This document shows positions 32,150 to 45,000 of a stretch of 64,000 nucleotides of DNA, one piece after another. The notes under the pieces were generated by a model. That model did not search any database and had not been told where the DNA came from. It was given only the letters and a program-made list of their open reading frames with translations. Position numbers and translations under genes: made by a program. This stretch comes from Balanoglossus misakiensis (Eukaryota > Hemichordata). The DNA lies in assembly GCA_040954595.2 (NCBI GenBank), contig CM082593.2:8122001-8186000 (forward strand), in the 5' to 3' direction. Each line of letters starts with the position of its first letter. Positions within the stretch are counted from its first letter, which is position 1.

Positions 32150-32974
32150 TCATAAGTATTTTGGTTTTGTGAATCATGATATCATTGCATAAAAATATGA
32201 GTTATTGTCATATGCTGGTTAATTTTAATTCAGTTAATTTTACGTATTTAAATTGATTTTGGATCCATTGTTTTGGCTGACTAGTTACTGCTTCAAACCT
32301 CTTTGTTAATTACACTGACATAAAAAATTATTCATCTTTAAGATTAAAATTAAATATCAAAGCACATCCTTTCTCTAAGTGATAACAATTACAAGATTAC
32401 TGGAAAAAAATCAATAAAAAGCCAAAGAAAGCAATTTAAAATATTCATCCTGGGAGGAAACTTTCACAAATTGTGTCTTTGGAATGCTTTCAATTCTTAT
32501 TTAAACATGGCAGAATATTGTGCACATGTCAGAGCTATAATTACCTGTCGGTTGAAGTTTTTTGGTTATACACTGAACATAGACTGAGATATATGTTGTG
32601 TGGGTTTTTTAAAAATTTAGTTTAGTGTTTTTGGTTCAGAACACAGATTTGAATGTTTTGTACAACCACCGAGGGATTAATTTGGTCACTGTTTAAGTTC
32701 CTCAACATCAAACAAAATGTACCATTGGGAAATTAATTAAATATCTAGTGTATGTACATCCTCCCTTTGTTAAAGGAGGCCCTCTACAGTGTCACTAAGG
32801 CAGTTCTTTTGTTTTTATGCAAGCCTGAACACAAAAACAAAGTAAACCATATCTTTGTAAATAACAGCTCCGGTCTTTCTGTTGAGTAATCTTCAGAAAG
32901 GCCGAGAGAGAGATCTTGGAGGTATTTCAGAAGCAGCCATTGCAATGGAACGAGGACATCTGCTCAATTGGGTC

Positions 32975-33073
32975 TTAAAAGTCTCTGTCCCAGCCACTGT
33001 GATCATCTGGAGGTGGGGGTTCGTCATCCTCAGGATAGTCGTCAAAGTTTGCAGTATCGGTTGGTGATCGCAC
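32975..33073 (-). CDS. PRKG1: PKG terminal exon, AGC C-tail and stop
   Basis: It encodes [32 protein letters not shown] and a TAA stop. This acidic, proline-rich C-tail with the NFD.YP motif packs on the kinase N-lobe in AGC kinases. It is accepted from homology, since an antisense ORF is longer. Confidence 0.96.
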   Translation of the reverse strand: MRSPTDTANFDDYPEDDEPPPPDDHSGWDRDF

Positions 33074-36000
33074 CTATTGTGGTGTGAAATGAAGAAATAT
33101 TATGAATCAACTTTCAACCACACACAATTTCCATCTTGCTTGTAGACACGAAAGTGAAAAACTTGCCAAAATGAATTCACCATTTATTCATTTTGGACGA
33201 GTTTTTACTCTCGTATCCTACAAACGGGATGAAATTTGTGTGTGGCCGAACATTGATTCACTACATACACACATGTACAGTAACATAAACGGTGTCTTGT
33301 ATCAAACATAATTAATTGAAAAAGGGTAGCGAGAGAGACTTTGTCCCTTCAAAGTTTCATTGTAAATGAAAACACGAGCTGAGTAAAGAGAAAAGTATAG
33401 ACAAACTTACACTTGGGATAATTGGTGGTGTCACAGTTTTCTTGCGAAGTCCATCCCAGTTGAAGCCTTCAAACCACCTGTAAATGAAAATAAAAGTGTA
33501 ATAAGTATTCATGAATTACATCCAAATAGCTCTTCACATCATAAGAAATTCTACCAGTCCTACCAATAACTCCACTGAACAAATAAAATCATTCCGCGAT
33601 ACCATACAGTAGCATACATTCCACACAAAAATAAGTAGTTTATAGAGCGTTACATATAAAGAAGAAAATTCCAAAGCTGAATTCAGAAATCTACTCTTTT
33701 CTCACTTGCCATTCTTTGTTTATTACTAATAGAGTTTCTATAAATACTGGTCAGAACTGCATGTGACCTGTGAAGTTCAGAAGTTATTTTCACTTGACAT
33801 GAAGTATTAGGCCAAATAAAAAAATACGTGCTGTTCGGATTACATGGTTTTCAAAAATTGGGTAGGTAGGTAGGGAAATTTTTTTATTTTGTGATTTATT
33901 TTTTATTTCTCTGGCCGCCAGTTTAGAAGAATGATGTCATATTTCTTGCGTGATGCGCGCGATTTCATCATAGTTCTCGCGTGATTTGCGCAATTTTTAT
34001 AAATTTTGTATATTTGACATCGTTATTTTTACTTCCGGGTTTACGAAGCTCAAAAAAGTTTAGGGTCAGTGGGTTAAAATTATAGTAGGTCGGGTAATCG
34101 GAACAGCACATATTTTTTTTATTTTGGCCTTAGGTAATTTTTAAGGAAAGTGTCTTACTTATGTTTCTGAATGTCTTTGATACCATTCTTCTGATAACCA
34201 AGTCTTTCTGTAGGATTGTCCTTGCAGAGTCTCTTGATCATATTGATAGCGTTCCTGGTCATTTTCCGTGGAAATTCCACCATATCCATTCCCTTGAGGA
34301 TTAGATTGTAAGTCTTCATGGGATCAGCACCTGAAAATGGTGGGCTGGAATGGGGAAAGATGTCAATTTGGGTCAGATGTCTAAATTGTCGACACATTTC
34401 AGAAAATTCTGTAATCCATGCACACACATGAGTAACATTGCAGCTGCAATGGAAAAATATTTTGTATTTTTCTGAAACATTTGAGAAATACTAGTCAGAA
34501 ATTTTCCCACAATGTTGAAAGGCCTTTTCCTCGATCCCAGGTCAGCACAATGAAGACAAACAAGGAAGTCTTTGTGTTAGCACGTAACTGTTTACTGGAA
34601 ACGAAAGATTTGACCCACTGTTGAGCAAGGCCTTTAACCCTGTCACCACCATGGTTTGGTCCAAATCCATTGTTTTGTATGATAAAATTGGACCTCTATA
34701 GAGGGAACTGGGGGTGAAAGGGTTAGAAGAACTGTCTACTTTTTGCAAAGAGTTTCATCGAAAACTCACCTTCCTGTCAACAGTTCGTACATGAGAATAC
34801 CCAGTGACCAGTAGTCAGCAGAAAGGTCATGACCTTTGTTGAGAATAATCTCAGGGGCCACATACTCTGGGGTTCCGCAAAAGGTCCACGTCTTGCGACC
34901 GAAACCTATCTTCTTGGCAAAACCAAAGTCAACCTGATAGGAAAAAATGCGAGGAGATAAAATGTGTTTCCAAGTATTTGCCAAATCTTGGACATGTACT
35001 GGCATATGAAGCAACCTGAGACAATGTCACTGCATACATGTCTACATGATAATTTTCATCAATTCTATTTCATGGGGAACTTGTATCTAAATGAGGACAA
35101 ATTAATCTAAAAATCTAAGACAAATTTGTAGACTTCTAATGTACTGGGGGTGGGGGTGGGTTCATAATCTAAGTTCAGTGCAAATACCAAAACATGAATG
35201 TACAAGAAAAACAAGATTTTCCTGACAACTTTATTTGCAACTTTTGACAAAAATTAACAGACAGCCATAACTAGCTAGTGCAACCCTATAGTCAAATTTT
35301 CAACATTTGATAAAATCCACACACCGCTACTGAAATAATTTATCAACTTCTTACAATTGTCAAAATCAGGACAAACACATTTACATATTAATCATCCCAG
35401 TTGATTTAACACTGTGAAATCAATAAATCTGATGCTACCTACCAATTTGGCGTAACCACGGTTATCCAGGAGGATATTCTCTGGCTTGAGATCTCGGTAG
35501 ACAATTCCTTTGCTATGGAGGTAGGAAAGAGCTTCTAGACAACAAGCAGTGTAAAATCTGGTGGTGTTGTCATCAAAGGAACCTCTGTCTCGGAGAATTG
35601 TCCACAGTTCTCCACCAAGACATACTTCTAATAGCATGTATAAGTATTTACTATCTTTGAATGTTCTGTAACATCTAGAAGAGATAAAACACATGGATTT
35701 TTTATCAGAGAACTCAATTCATGAGTAAGTATGGTACTTGTAACTGTATTTTTTTCAAGTTTCATCCTGTATACCGTGTGTAATTTCTTATTCAATTCAC
35801 AACCAACTTAAATCAACTTGCACATGTACTTTCAATTTACGCTCAGTTTAACTGAAATCATTCGAGGCATGTGTGAGAAATAGCTTCAGACATGAAAAAT
35901 CATTTCAAAATGGCTGCCTGCATGGCGACCATATTAGATCATACTACAACAGATATTGATGATATCTGTATGAAGTTGAAAAGGTGTCAGTAGATACACA

Positions 36001-39000
36001 ACAAAAATACCGAAAACAGAGTAAAAAGTTATAGCTAATGGAGCTTCAAGACTATGATACTTACCTAACAATGAAATCACACCTAGCCTCTGACATAATT
36101 CTTTTTTCCGACATTATATGTTCTTGTTGTCGGGTTTCTACAATGTGTTTCTTCTTCAGCTGTTTTAGTGCAAATGTCCTCACATTGTCACCACGAATGT
36201 TAACCTGAATCAATTTGACAAGTGTAGAAAATTACTGATCCCTACCCATTTTTTCAATCTCAAAAAATATAGCGTCATTTAAAGGTGGCGATCATCTGTG
36301 TGCATGTGCAAAACGAGACTCTGGTTACAAAAATTATATACAGTCAATATGCCATAAGGCAGTGTGCTGTCCTAACAACAGACAAGATGGCGGTGACCAT
36401 AGTCTGTGTCGGAGATCAGGAGAAACAGCAGATTTGGTGAAAAGAAGGGTCAAAAGTAAAGTCTACTTATACGGTGCGCATGAAATGTGGAAGGAAGTGA
36501 ATTAAGGCAGTCCACTATTTGAATGCGTCGAACCCAAAACAGAACATTTGGATTGGACGTAATGTTTGTACACATGAAGTTACGCACATGCGCATAAGAC
36601 AATCGTCGGCCCTTAAACACTGTTCATTGATATAAATTTATTCATCAGAACGCAGGTCAATTGTCAGTACATGCCAAATTTGAATTCAACAATATCACTT
36701 GCACTTACTAATTCTACTCTGCCAAAGCCACCAACTCCTAGTGTTGCAACTATCTTCAAATCAGACACTTTGAGATCAGCAAATTCTGAATCAACACTGC
36801 AAAAGAAAACAAAATAGTTAAGGACTCTGTGCTGCCATTTGATTCAAGTTCATTCAACAGTGCCAAGTACAAGCCATTATTTGCTTATATTTTGATCTCA
36901 CCCTGATTAACCCTAACGCTACTGGGTGTCATAGCCAGTTAGAGTCTCAAGTCCATTAAAATAAGTATGTGCCATTTTTTTTCTTAAACATACATGTATT
37001 TTGACTGTCTTGACATGGCTCTCATACGTACTTAGACACACTTGGCAGTCTGAGCCCCCTGTAAAATGTACCAAATCACACTGGTTTGCACTGTATTGGT
37101 CTGAGGGTCTTGTATAGGCCCTACTGATTAACACACACTTGGCAGCGTAACAGGCCTGGGTGCCAGCATTCTAGGCACCCTGGAAATCAAACCAGTTTAA
37201 ACCGACTTGCCAGCGGTAGGGTACATACACACACACACACACACACATACAGACAAAGACATACATGTACACTCTCTCACAGCTCTTCTTGCCATCCATG
37301 CAGGCTTATGGTCTGATTGCATGTGTGCCCGGCGAGAGGTTCGCTACCCAACACCATATGGGGCTTCTCGTTTTCTCAACGGTTGATGGCGTGTCAGTGA
37401 AGAGCCTTGTAGTGAACCATGGGCTGTGAGAGAGTCTAACAAAGACACTACTTACGCATTTCTAACATTGTCTCTATCAGCATCTCCTTTGGCACTGAGG
37501 CCATCTACAGTACTGGCAACTTGGAGGAAAGACCTGTAAAGCAAGTAAGTATGAACCATGTCAAACTCATGATGCAACTGCTATACAATTCATTGCCACA
37601 GACTAGGGACAGCAGTTTTCCGAAAATTACAACTGATATTTTGCAATTATAGCCTTCACACAATAACACATCAAACTTGTAAACTGAATTCGCTGTTTAT
37701 GACGTTTCTTTTTCTGTAAAAAAAACCACACACACTGAAACAAGTGGCCCCTACAGCTCTGTTGTGATACTTTGCATTATAAGCAAAATACTTCAAAATG
37801 TACAACTTACTCTCTATCTATGACAAGGCAACTGACTCCTCCTTTGTCACTGGCTATGACACTGGCATTGCGGACATCTTCACTGTGAAGACAAACAAAT
37901 ACGGAAAATAATTAATGATCAGTTGCAGTGTCCAGTGGTTCTCTTGGCAACAGTGGGTACAGTTTGATTTAATCATCCATCCTTCCATCCCTCCATCCAA
38001 ACGCTCACTCACTCGCCCATCCATCCACCAACCCCACTAAACCAACCTGATCGCTCACTCATTCACCACAACCTCAGCAATCAGATTCTCAAGACATCTG
38101 TTTGCAAAGCAATCAGTAGATTAGTATTAAAATCTGCTGAATGAAGTGTACAAAACAGAAAATTATAGTATACATGCACTACTCCAACAGTGTGAGTTGA
38201 AGACATCCAATTATGGACTCCTGTTTGTGTTTACAAAGCCAGTATCTTTACAACATATTTTCTACCTCCATACAGGGAGTGACTGAGTTAAGCAATAACC
38301 CCCACATACAAGATTTGGGTACAATTCGAGACATAGCACGAGCTATTAGGCGAGTGCTTTATGGAGCGTATTGCATGATATAATATAAAGGTAGAATGAT
38401 ATAATATACAAAATATACAATGTAAACGGTATACACTTTTTCCAATATGACTGAAAAAGTACTGAATAGAGATTTAAGAATATTTTAAAATCACTTTAAG
38501 TTTAAGTATGCAGGAAAAGTATGTGCAACTCATAGAGTTGATGATGATGTGAGTAGAATTCTAACAACAATTTGGACTGACTCAAACGTATGCTAATTTA
38601 TTCTCAGGATGTTTCAGCTGAAATTGGGTCTCGACATCCACCTAATGATTTCTATTGTCAGGTAAGAAACTGTCTGTATCCGTCTGTGCTAAAATATTCA
38701 AAAGTGGAAATCTTATAAATATTTCATCTACTAGCTCTATCATGTTACAGTTGAAGATAATTCAGTTGCTTTATTATTCATTTGCATGTCTCAACTGACC
38801 CACCTGCCAAACTGATTGTATTATACAATCTTAAAATAGCAGAGATTTTCCCAATGAAGTGGCAATGAAGTCAATGAAATTCTTGGTGATTCCAACATTT
38901 CATGTCAGATTTTCTCTGCCAATCTTTCCTTCAACACATATTTTGTTTCTTCTTACATAAGTACATGTATTTCAGTAAGACACATTTGTTATAGACATGT

Positions 39001-42000
39001 GGTCTTAAACGGACAAAGTCTCTCTCTCGCTGCCCTTCCATTAAATATGTTCGATACAAGACACCGTTTATGTTAATGTGCATGTGGATATGTAGTGAAT
39101 CAACGTTCGACCACACAAAACTTCCATCCCACTTGTAGACACGAGAGTAAAAAAAAACTTGCCAAAATGAATAATCGGTCTCTACCATTTATTCATTTTG
39201 TGCGAGTTTTTACTCTCATATCTTGCAAACGGGAAGGAAGTTGTGTGGTCGAACATTGATTCACTATATATCCACATGTAGAATAACATAAACAATGTCT
39301 TGTATCAAACATCATTAATGGAAGGGCAGCGAGAGAGAGACTTTGTCCCCTTTAAGCAATATTATAGACTGCTGTTGGAATATTTATGTCTATTCAACTA
39401 AACAACTTTTGGTTGTTTTAGTTGTAACTTTTGTCTTAATTTTCAGTAATTTTGTTCTATGTGCCAAATGCAATGTCTTGCTCTACTCTAAACTGCATGC
39501 TAATATACCCTGTACTCAGCTTGTCAACACTTGTGTCATGGCCATTGCCATTGATGACAAATGTATTCTAGTACAGCTTTGAATTCAAATTTTGCACAAT
39601 AACAATGCTGACTAGACACATATGGGTTGTGTTAATCAGCTGGATCCTGGGCATTTCATTTTGCTTTATGGATTTGAAAGAGAAACTGAAGTATATACAT
39701 GTACAGAAAACAAAACACTGAAAACATAGCAAAAAGTTACAACATTTAGAAGTGGTCAACTCAACATTAACACCAAGCATTCCTGGTTTGTTTTCCAGAC
39801 CAGATTTTTTGCACAAGAAAGACACGATAAAGTGAGTGAGCGAGAGAGGGAGAATACAAAAAGTGTACCTTTTAAGTAAACCTTGTTAGAATTTGGAAGT
39901 GAATTGGACAGTGTTGTGAGAGAAAGTCTATGTTACAAGTAATGACTGGAGTACTCTAAACCTTTAGTAATGAAGACCTATGTCCAATAAGTATACTACA
40001 TTGTACTTCAAAGAGAAATACAACTATGATTGTTACTGTCAGTGGGTAATCAAAACTAAATACTAACAAATCATACTTCATGTGATAATTAGTATGTTGG
40101 TGCTAGCCCAGTAACTTCCCGAATCAATTTACCAAACTGTTGCTGTCGTCCCGATAGTTTTCATAACTTTGTGTCTTGACACATAATGTACAGTGGCCTC
40201 ACAGATAACAGATCCATCATTACAGAAATGTATTTTTCCTCAGACATTTTGGTAAGTGCTGTTTATATATAATTTTAAACCTGAAAATTATTCATGAATA
40301 AAAGCAATTGTGAGTTATATTCATCAGAATATGACAGAACAGTCTGGTAGTTTTCTTAGTACAAGTTTTGTGCAATAACTATACCTATCATAATATAGTT
40401 TTGTAGTCTTTCAGTTGATTTTTTTTCTCAAGTTAATTAACTTTTATCACTAGTCATAGTTTAGGATATAAACAGTGTATAACAGAAAAACTAAAAGCAT
40501 GTTTAAAAATCTATTTTGTATTCGCATCTTTAAATGCCAAGATGTTTACTATGAACTGGATGGTGAAGAAGTCCCATATTTGGTTTGTTTCATAAATGTT
40601 ATATACAAAATTCTTTCAGACAGAAATGGTCAAATTTGACGTAGTTCATTCAATATTATTAAAATTTGAAACTTTTGACATCAAACTACAAAACTTTACC
40701 ATTCTACATCACCTTTATAAGTACTGCAAAAGTTGGGGTTGTGAGGATTAATTCCTTGAACGGTTGCTATGCAGACAACAAAATATTTATACTACCCTCA
40801 GGCTATTTACCTTTTCAACACCTCAATATGGTCTTCCCTGCTTGTTAAAAATAATTGCAATAATTAATTTTAAAGATTCAAAAAAAAGCAATGCGGATTG
40901 AAACTATTTTTGTATGGTGAAACATGCATTAGGCCAAAAAAATAATATGTGCTGTTCCGATTACATGGTTTTCAAAAATAGGGAAGGTAGGGAAGTTTTT
41001 TTTATTTTGTGATTTTTTTTTTTTTATTTCACTGGCCGCCATAGCGTAGAATAATGACATCATAGTTCTTGCTGATGCACGCGATTTCGTCATAGTTCTC
41101 GCGTGATTGGCGCAATTTTCATAAATTTTGTATATTTGACATCGTTATTTTTTCTTCCAGGTTTTAATACGAAGCTCTAAAAAGTTTAGGGTCGGCGGGT
41201 TAAAATTAGGGTAGGTCGGGTAATTGGAACAGCACATATTTTATTTTGGCCTTATATGCAATAACTAAGGCATTTTCAGTACACTTAGTTGCAGTGTACC
41301 GGTACAAACATAGAAAACTAACAAGTAATTTGTGGAAGCATTTCTCAACTGAATTGCGGTACTTCCAGGTGCGTGAGTTGTACTTACCCATGAAGAGCTT
41401 TCTCACCAAAGTAGTCCCCACGGTTTAACGTTTTGATCAGCTTGGAATCACCGTGGGCTGTACTTCGTTGGGTTACGTTACACTGTAAACACAAGAAAAA
41501 TTGACCAAATGTCTTGTGAATAAACAAATAAATAAACAAACAAACAAACAAGAAATGAATGCTGCACTGTAAGTACAAAAGATATATGTAAACTGTAATC
41601 AAAACCTACTAATATGCTTTCCATTGCACATTCTTTTACTTTCTCAGATCATGACCTACACTTTTTAATGCCCATGAGCACTTTGCAGAGAATTTAATAC
41701 AAAAACTCAATTACTGTAGGATCCCTTATCAATAATACCATACAACATCCTATATCTGGGCTTTAAAAATTATACAAAAGAAAATATAAACTTTAGTTCG
41801 TTTTATAGGACTTTGATAATTGATGTCTGATCCACTACTGCATTTCCGTAGCAACATACTAATTAGTTCTGACTCAACAGTCAGTACAGTTTCAAATGAA
41901 CACAAAACCATACATGAGTCTAGGTGTTCAGTATAGACAGGTTTCCAGATTAGACAGGGTTCGGTTTAGACAGTTTTTACTGTCATAAAAAATGGACACT

Positions 42001-45000
42001 GTGTGTAAGACCCTTTAAAACACTCTCAAAATTGACTTCTGCAACGTCAGAAAGAAGTACATGTAGGTGCAAAGAGACCAAGAATTTTCAAGAGCAACTT
42101 ACCTTTCCTTTGTTAATGATAAAGAATGTATCTCCACGGGCACCCTGGCTAATAATGCACTCGCCTTCGTCGTAGTATGTCTGTCAAACAATATGAGAAA
42201 AAAAAGTCAAAAATAGGACGAACATCATGATCTGATTCTTTCTCAGAATAAATCAAAATGGATTCTGACAGGTTTAGATTAGTATCTTATCAGAGATGGT
42301 TCTAAATATATCAAAATCTCACAGCAAGCAGGAGAGTCTACATGTAGTACCTATAACATTGGATGATTTTTTTTCAGCATTTTTGTTGTGTTTAAATATG
42401 GCGTACAGTTTAACTCCCAATTGAAAATTGAAACACTGTGGTTTGACAGCAGTTTGTGTTTACATGAATTGCTTAGTTAACAACTGAATTTATAGCCAGA
42501 CTTAAATTTGTTTGTAGATAAAATCAAAATGTACACCTAATATATGTCCCTCTATAACATACAAGTACATTGTCAAGAAGCACATGATAAAGTAAAAATA
42601 AATTAGACTTAGGGAAAAAACTGACCTCTTCTAAAATGTCCGCTATTTTATTGAGAGCTTCTTCTGGAAGATCCTTGAATGTGGGAACGCTGTAATCATA
42701 AGAAAAGACGAGTGAAAAATGAATTTCACTGATTGAAAAAAAAATCCAGCGTTAAAAATAAAGATCCGTGAAGTCATTGCTACTCTGTGAAAATGCACAT
42801 GACATTTAACCATGCACGTGTCAAACTTTACAAAAGGACCAGTGGTTCCCATGGCAATGAACGAAAAAACCACTTTCATCAAGAGTTCAACCATAACAAG
42901 AAGGCTATACATTCACTAAGAACTGATAACAGCGAAAATTAAAATTACTCCGATTAAATGCCATCTCCATTTTTTACATAATCGACTGAAGGGTGATTTT
43001 TAAATAATTAATATCACATTCTCACAATAGAACTTAATTTCTTAAAACTGAATTAGAAATCTGCTCTCATGTAATATACATGTAATTCTTGGATTGGTAA
43101 ACATATCCACAGATGCATATGTACATGAATATTTTTACATGATTTAATATTTGAATATTTGAGATTTACATATATTAACACTGAAATTATTATCACAGCT
43201 AATAAACGTCTTTCAAGAGACCTTACTTATACTATTTTTGAAAAGGGACATTTACAATGTCATTTACTTTGACCCAAATTACATTATGAGATTGAAATGG
43301 GATTTGCTACACACATATTAAATTAAATGTCAAACTTGTGACAAATAAATTACCTAAATGTTATTTACAATGCAAATATGAAATTGAAGCGGTTATGTAA
43401 ATTTAATTATTACCAATACTGCAGTATTATTATTGTGTTATTGAGGAAAGACAACGGAAATTATCAAGACCCTTCCATATTTGCTTATTGACATGATTAT
43501 ACATGACATGAAAATTTATTTTGACCACTGTTTGAATTTTTTGAACTTATTTGTTTTTAACTGAATCTTTTTAAAATCTATACTCAAAATAAAAATCGAT
43601 TTTTGTTTAACTTTTAGTGTGATGGGTTTTAAAATTCACTGCTAAACTTTTTATTTCTTGAATTGGCTGCCTGTCTCTATAAAAAAAATCATCAAATATT
43701 TCATTTATAAAGTATTTACTGTCATATTTTTAATTTGAATCTATTAAAAGTAAAAAAATAATCTAGAAATAGGAATGATATAACTTTATAAATGATAAAC
43801 CTTGGGTATTTTTTATTCAAATTAGTGCTGACAACTTAGAATCTAGTATTGGCATTATATCATGAAAATTGCATTACAACATTCTCAAGAATAAACCTAT
43901 CAAGTTAATTCCTAAAAATTACAACTTTGCATTTGATTCCAGCTTAAAAACCCACACAAATGGTCGAACACAATAACAACCTGGCCAGAACCGCCCACTA
44001 CGTTGTACAGTTTACTGCTGTTATATTGACTGTAGTCATGTGATCATAGAAACACCTGAAATATTGACATCAATTTATATGACATTTTATTATGGTCTGT
44101 TTTACTGATAGAACTACAAAACTACCTAGTAGATATGATTTATCTTAAAAGATCACCCCATATTGCATTTTGGATAGTTAACCATCCACTTGTATTGTAG
44201 AAAATATTGACAATGAGTTAATACTAAAAGAAACTCTTATTTTAAAAGCCTGTCAGGAGTTTCACTGGAAAGAACTTCTCGTCAGCAGTCGTAAGAATCT
44301 GATGCCAAATTCCACCCGAAAAAAAGTCATTTGCGCAATACATACTTTTTAATTGGAAGCTGGCAAAGAAGATAGGAGTCCTCCTTACAGTTATCGTTAT
44401 CATCGATTTTCCGGAAACAGCAAAAAACACGTAAGCAGGCAGAGAGACAGCATTGCATGACATGCACGTCACCATTCCGATGAAGGTGCCCCAACACTGA
44501 ATCAAAACTGTCGAACACTGACGGCAGTCAAAATGGGACGGGAATTTTTTAACTAACCTAAGTGGTATTTTTGGCAACTCCTCAGCACATGTCAATCTTC
44601 TTTAAAGCCTCTAGAGCTGCCACTTTTTGCATTATTTTCATGATTTTATTTTCCAACTTAAATTGGTCCATCTAAATAAGCTTACTGATAGGTATACATG
44701 AACACCTTATCGATGCCCGATTGTGACTGCATGTTGTAATTTGAACATGCTATGTATTAAAACGGTGCCACATCGATTTAATCAGCCTCCATACAAACAG
44801 TACACAGCTATCGTGGTATGCATCGCCAAGAGATGACAAACTGATGCAAATGCAAGCAATATGGCTTAATGGTGAGGATTTTAGAGGATAGGAAATATAT
44901 TTTAAGTATTTTATTGTTGAAAAAATATTTGAAATTTGGTAGCTATAGGGGCTTTAAGATAATTCTAAGGAAATGATTTATCACCACTTCAACGAGAAGG

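Larger units (their letters stand above)
27566..32974. other. intergenic region between satellite and PKG gene
   Basis: No gene recognised. It contains family I, an 85-bp MITE, two MULE-like MITEs and, towards 32,100-32,974, the probable PKG 3'UTR. Open frames are short and inside repeats. Confidence 0.65.
37883..41387 (-). other. PKG intron within the CNB-B coding region
   Basis: A 3.5-kb intron splitting the CNB-B cassette. It holds family A, G and D MITEs. No additional exon was recognised. Confidence 0.8.

Noticed and set aside
44242-44595. 117-codon minus-strand ORF in a PKG intron
   Set aside because: No recognisable domain and no splice-phase fit to PKG; flanking exons join correctly without it.
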